DNA from: Ostreococcus lucimarinus CCE9901
Lineage: Eukaryota > Chlorophyta > Mamiellophyceae > Mamiellales > Bathycoccaceae
Reading direction: 5' to 3'
Assembly (NCBI RefSeq): GCF_000092065.1
Contig: NC_009362.1
Span: 124,001-188,000 of the forward strand
DNA: 64,000 nt
A model generated the notes under the pieces. It was not told where the DNA came from, did not search any database, and was given only the letters and a program-made list of their open reading frames with translations. Below, piece by piece: positions 63,172 to 64,000 of the stretch; the first letter of the stretch is position 1; each line of letters begins with the position of its first letter. The position numbers were made by a program, and so were the translations under genes.

Positions 63172-64000
63172 CTAAAACATGAATTCTTTCGGAAACGGCG
63201 CGTGTAAAAATGTGTGGAGCGTCTTCGCTTGCCGTGCGTCGCCAAGGATATCCGCGAGTTCGTCTTCTCTCAGGTCGCACATCTTTTCGATACTTTCAAC
63301 TCGTGCGATGACTCGTCGGTAATTGCCGTCGGTGATACCCGGTAGCCTGCGCAACAAATCGACGGCAGCGTCGTTGAGGTTATCCTTTACGAGTTTGTGC
63401 ACGTCACCGTCGGCATCGGGAACGCCTATTCGCTGCGCAGTTTCGAGTGAGGGTTCAGGCTCAAGCCTTTTTAACTCTGCGAAAATTTCAGCCGTCATGT
63501 GCATCGATCGACTCCAAATAAGACGCAACTTTCGAAAACGTGTGATGAGCATACATATCTTCGTGATGAGATGTTGCTGCCCGACGAAACGAGGAAGGTC
63601 GGCTTCTGCGTGCAGAGCGAACGCTTTTGAGCCGTCAAACTCGATGAGTAGAATCGGTGTCTTATAGTGTTTGCACATCGCTTCGACTTGTGCTATCAAA
63701 CGCCCAGACGCGAAGGACTGAATCAAGTCTGGAATGGCTTTGCGCTCGACGCACATATCGGGCGAGAGGATGTAATCGCCCACTTCTAGCGTCGTCGGGC
63801 GCACTTTGAAACCTGCCGAATGCAACACGCAAGGGAGCGCAGACATGAACTCACGCATATCCACTATGACTTCGAGAGACGAACGAATAGTGAGCGATCT
63901 GCCTCCTTTACGCGTACTCGCCTCTTGCGACTCCTCGATTCGATGTCGAGCGGTCGAGCTCGGCAACGACAACGGCAACGGATTCTCTGAATCGGTCCAA
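63172..64000 (-). CDS. XPF: XPF/ERCC4/RAD1 endonuclease, C-terminal part, 5' end off the window
   Basis: XPF cuts 5' of DNA lesions together with ERCC1 in nucleotide excision repair. The frame is open at the right edge; 275 codons are visible. The nuclease domain shows VDMREF, then GDYILSPDMCVERKAIPDLI with the GDx(n)ERKx3D signature, and LLIEFDGSKAF. The C-terminal tandem helix-hairpin-helix part is seen as VDLLRRLPGITDGNYRRVIA and LREDELADILGD. The N-terminal helicase-like part of the protein lies outside. The chain ends FPKEFMF. No intron is visible in this part. Confidence 0.93.
   Translation of the reverse strand, partial: WTDSENPLPLSLPSSTARHRIEESQEASTRKGGRSLTIRSSLEVIVDMREFMSALPCVLHSAGFKVRPTTLEVGDYILSPDMCVERKAIPDLIQSFASGRLIAQVEAMCKHYKTPILLIEFDGSKAFALHAEADLPRFVGQQHLITKICMLITRFRKLRLIWSRSMHMTAEIFAELKRLEPEPSLETAQRIGVPDADGDVHKLVKDNLNDAAVDLLRRLPGITDGNYRRVIARVESIEKMCDLREDELADILGDARQAKTLHTFLHAPFPKEFMF

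Overview
The window is nuclear DNA from a very compact, GC-rich green alga, most probably a picoplanktonic prasinophyte of the order Mamiellales (an Ostreococcus-like genome). Genus and species cannot be fixed from the sequence alone. The reasons: the genes are eukaryotic (kinesin, importin, LETM1, DNA primase large subunit, RIC1, XPF), five of them are spliced, and many are plastid genes of the green lineage (glucan water dikinase, chlorophyll synthase, NADP-malate dehydrogenase, HDR/IspH, L-aspartate oxidase, a BSD2-like zinc finger). Intergenic gaps are mostly 20-350 bp. I find about 41 protein genes, no rRNA, no convincing tRNA, no CRISPR and no mobile element.

Layout. 1-11 kb: a protein kinase (cut by the left edge), starch-phosphorylating GWD, a cytochrome b5/acyl-CoA dehydrogenase fusion with a peroxisomal-type C-terminus, an organellar ABC-F ATPase and L-aspartate oxidase. 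11-24 kb: RIC1, a DEK-like chromatin protein, a small coiled-coil protein, a kinesin, a small basic membrane protein, a TspO/MBR-like membrane protein and the TREX-2 PCI protein. 23.9-24.3 kb: a tandem repeat lying before chloroplast NADP-MDH. 26-34 kb: a sarcosine/dimethylglycine-type methyltransferase, an orphan acidic protein, a BSD2-like zinc finger, a hotdog thioesterase and pyruvate carboxylase. 34-48 kb: spliced DUS1, an orphan TM protein, a twin-CX9C microprotein, TruB, a NO VEIN-type nuclease-like protein, importin-9, LETM1 and a large helical orphan. 48-59 kb: chlorophyll synthase, PRIM2, two orphans, a spliced ankyrin protein with a CaaX box, a plastid-type TM protein, two neighbouring JmjC proteins (one with a GARP-like DNA-binding domain) and an alpha/beta hydrolase. 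59-64 kb: a Gemin7-like Sm-fold protein, HDR, a twin-WW protein, a mitoribosomal Bot1-like protein and the nuclease end of XPF (cut by the right edge).

There is no operon logic; neighbours are functionally mixed, as expected for a eukaryote. Recurrent themes are plastid and mitochondrial metabolism and RNA/chromatin factors. Many N-termini are Arg/Ala/Thr-rich and look like organelle targeting peptides. Where introns occur they are short (91-252 nt), and three of the five carry a CTGAC branch-point-like sequence near the acceptor. The most notable items are the JmjN-JmjC-zinc finger-GARP fusion, the b5-ACAD fusion ending in ARL, a highly structured intron in DUS1 whose 5' splice site lies in a hairpin, a prenylatable ankyrin protein and the tandem repeat upstream of NADP-MDH.
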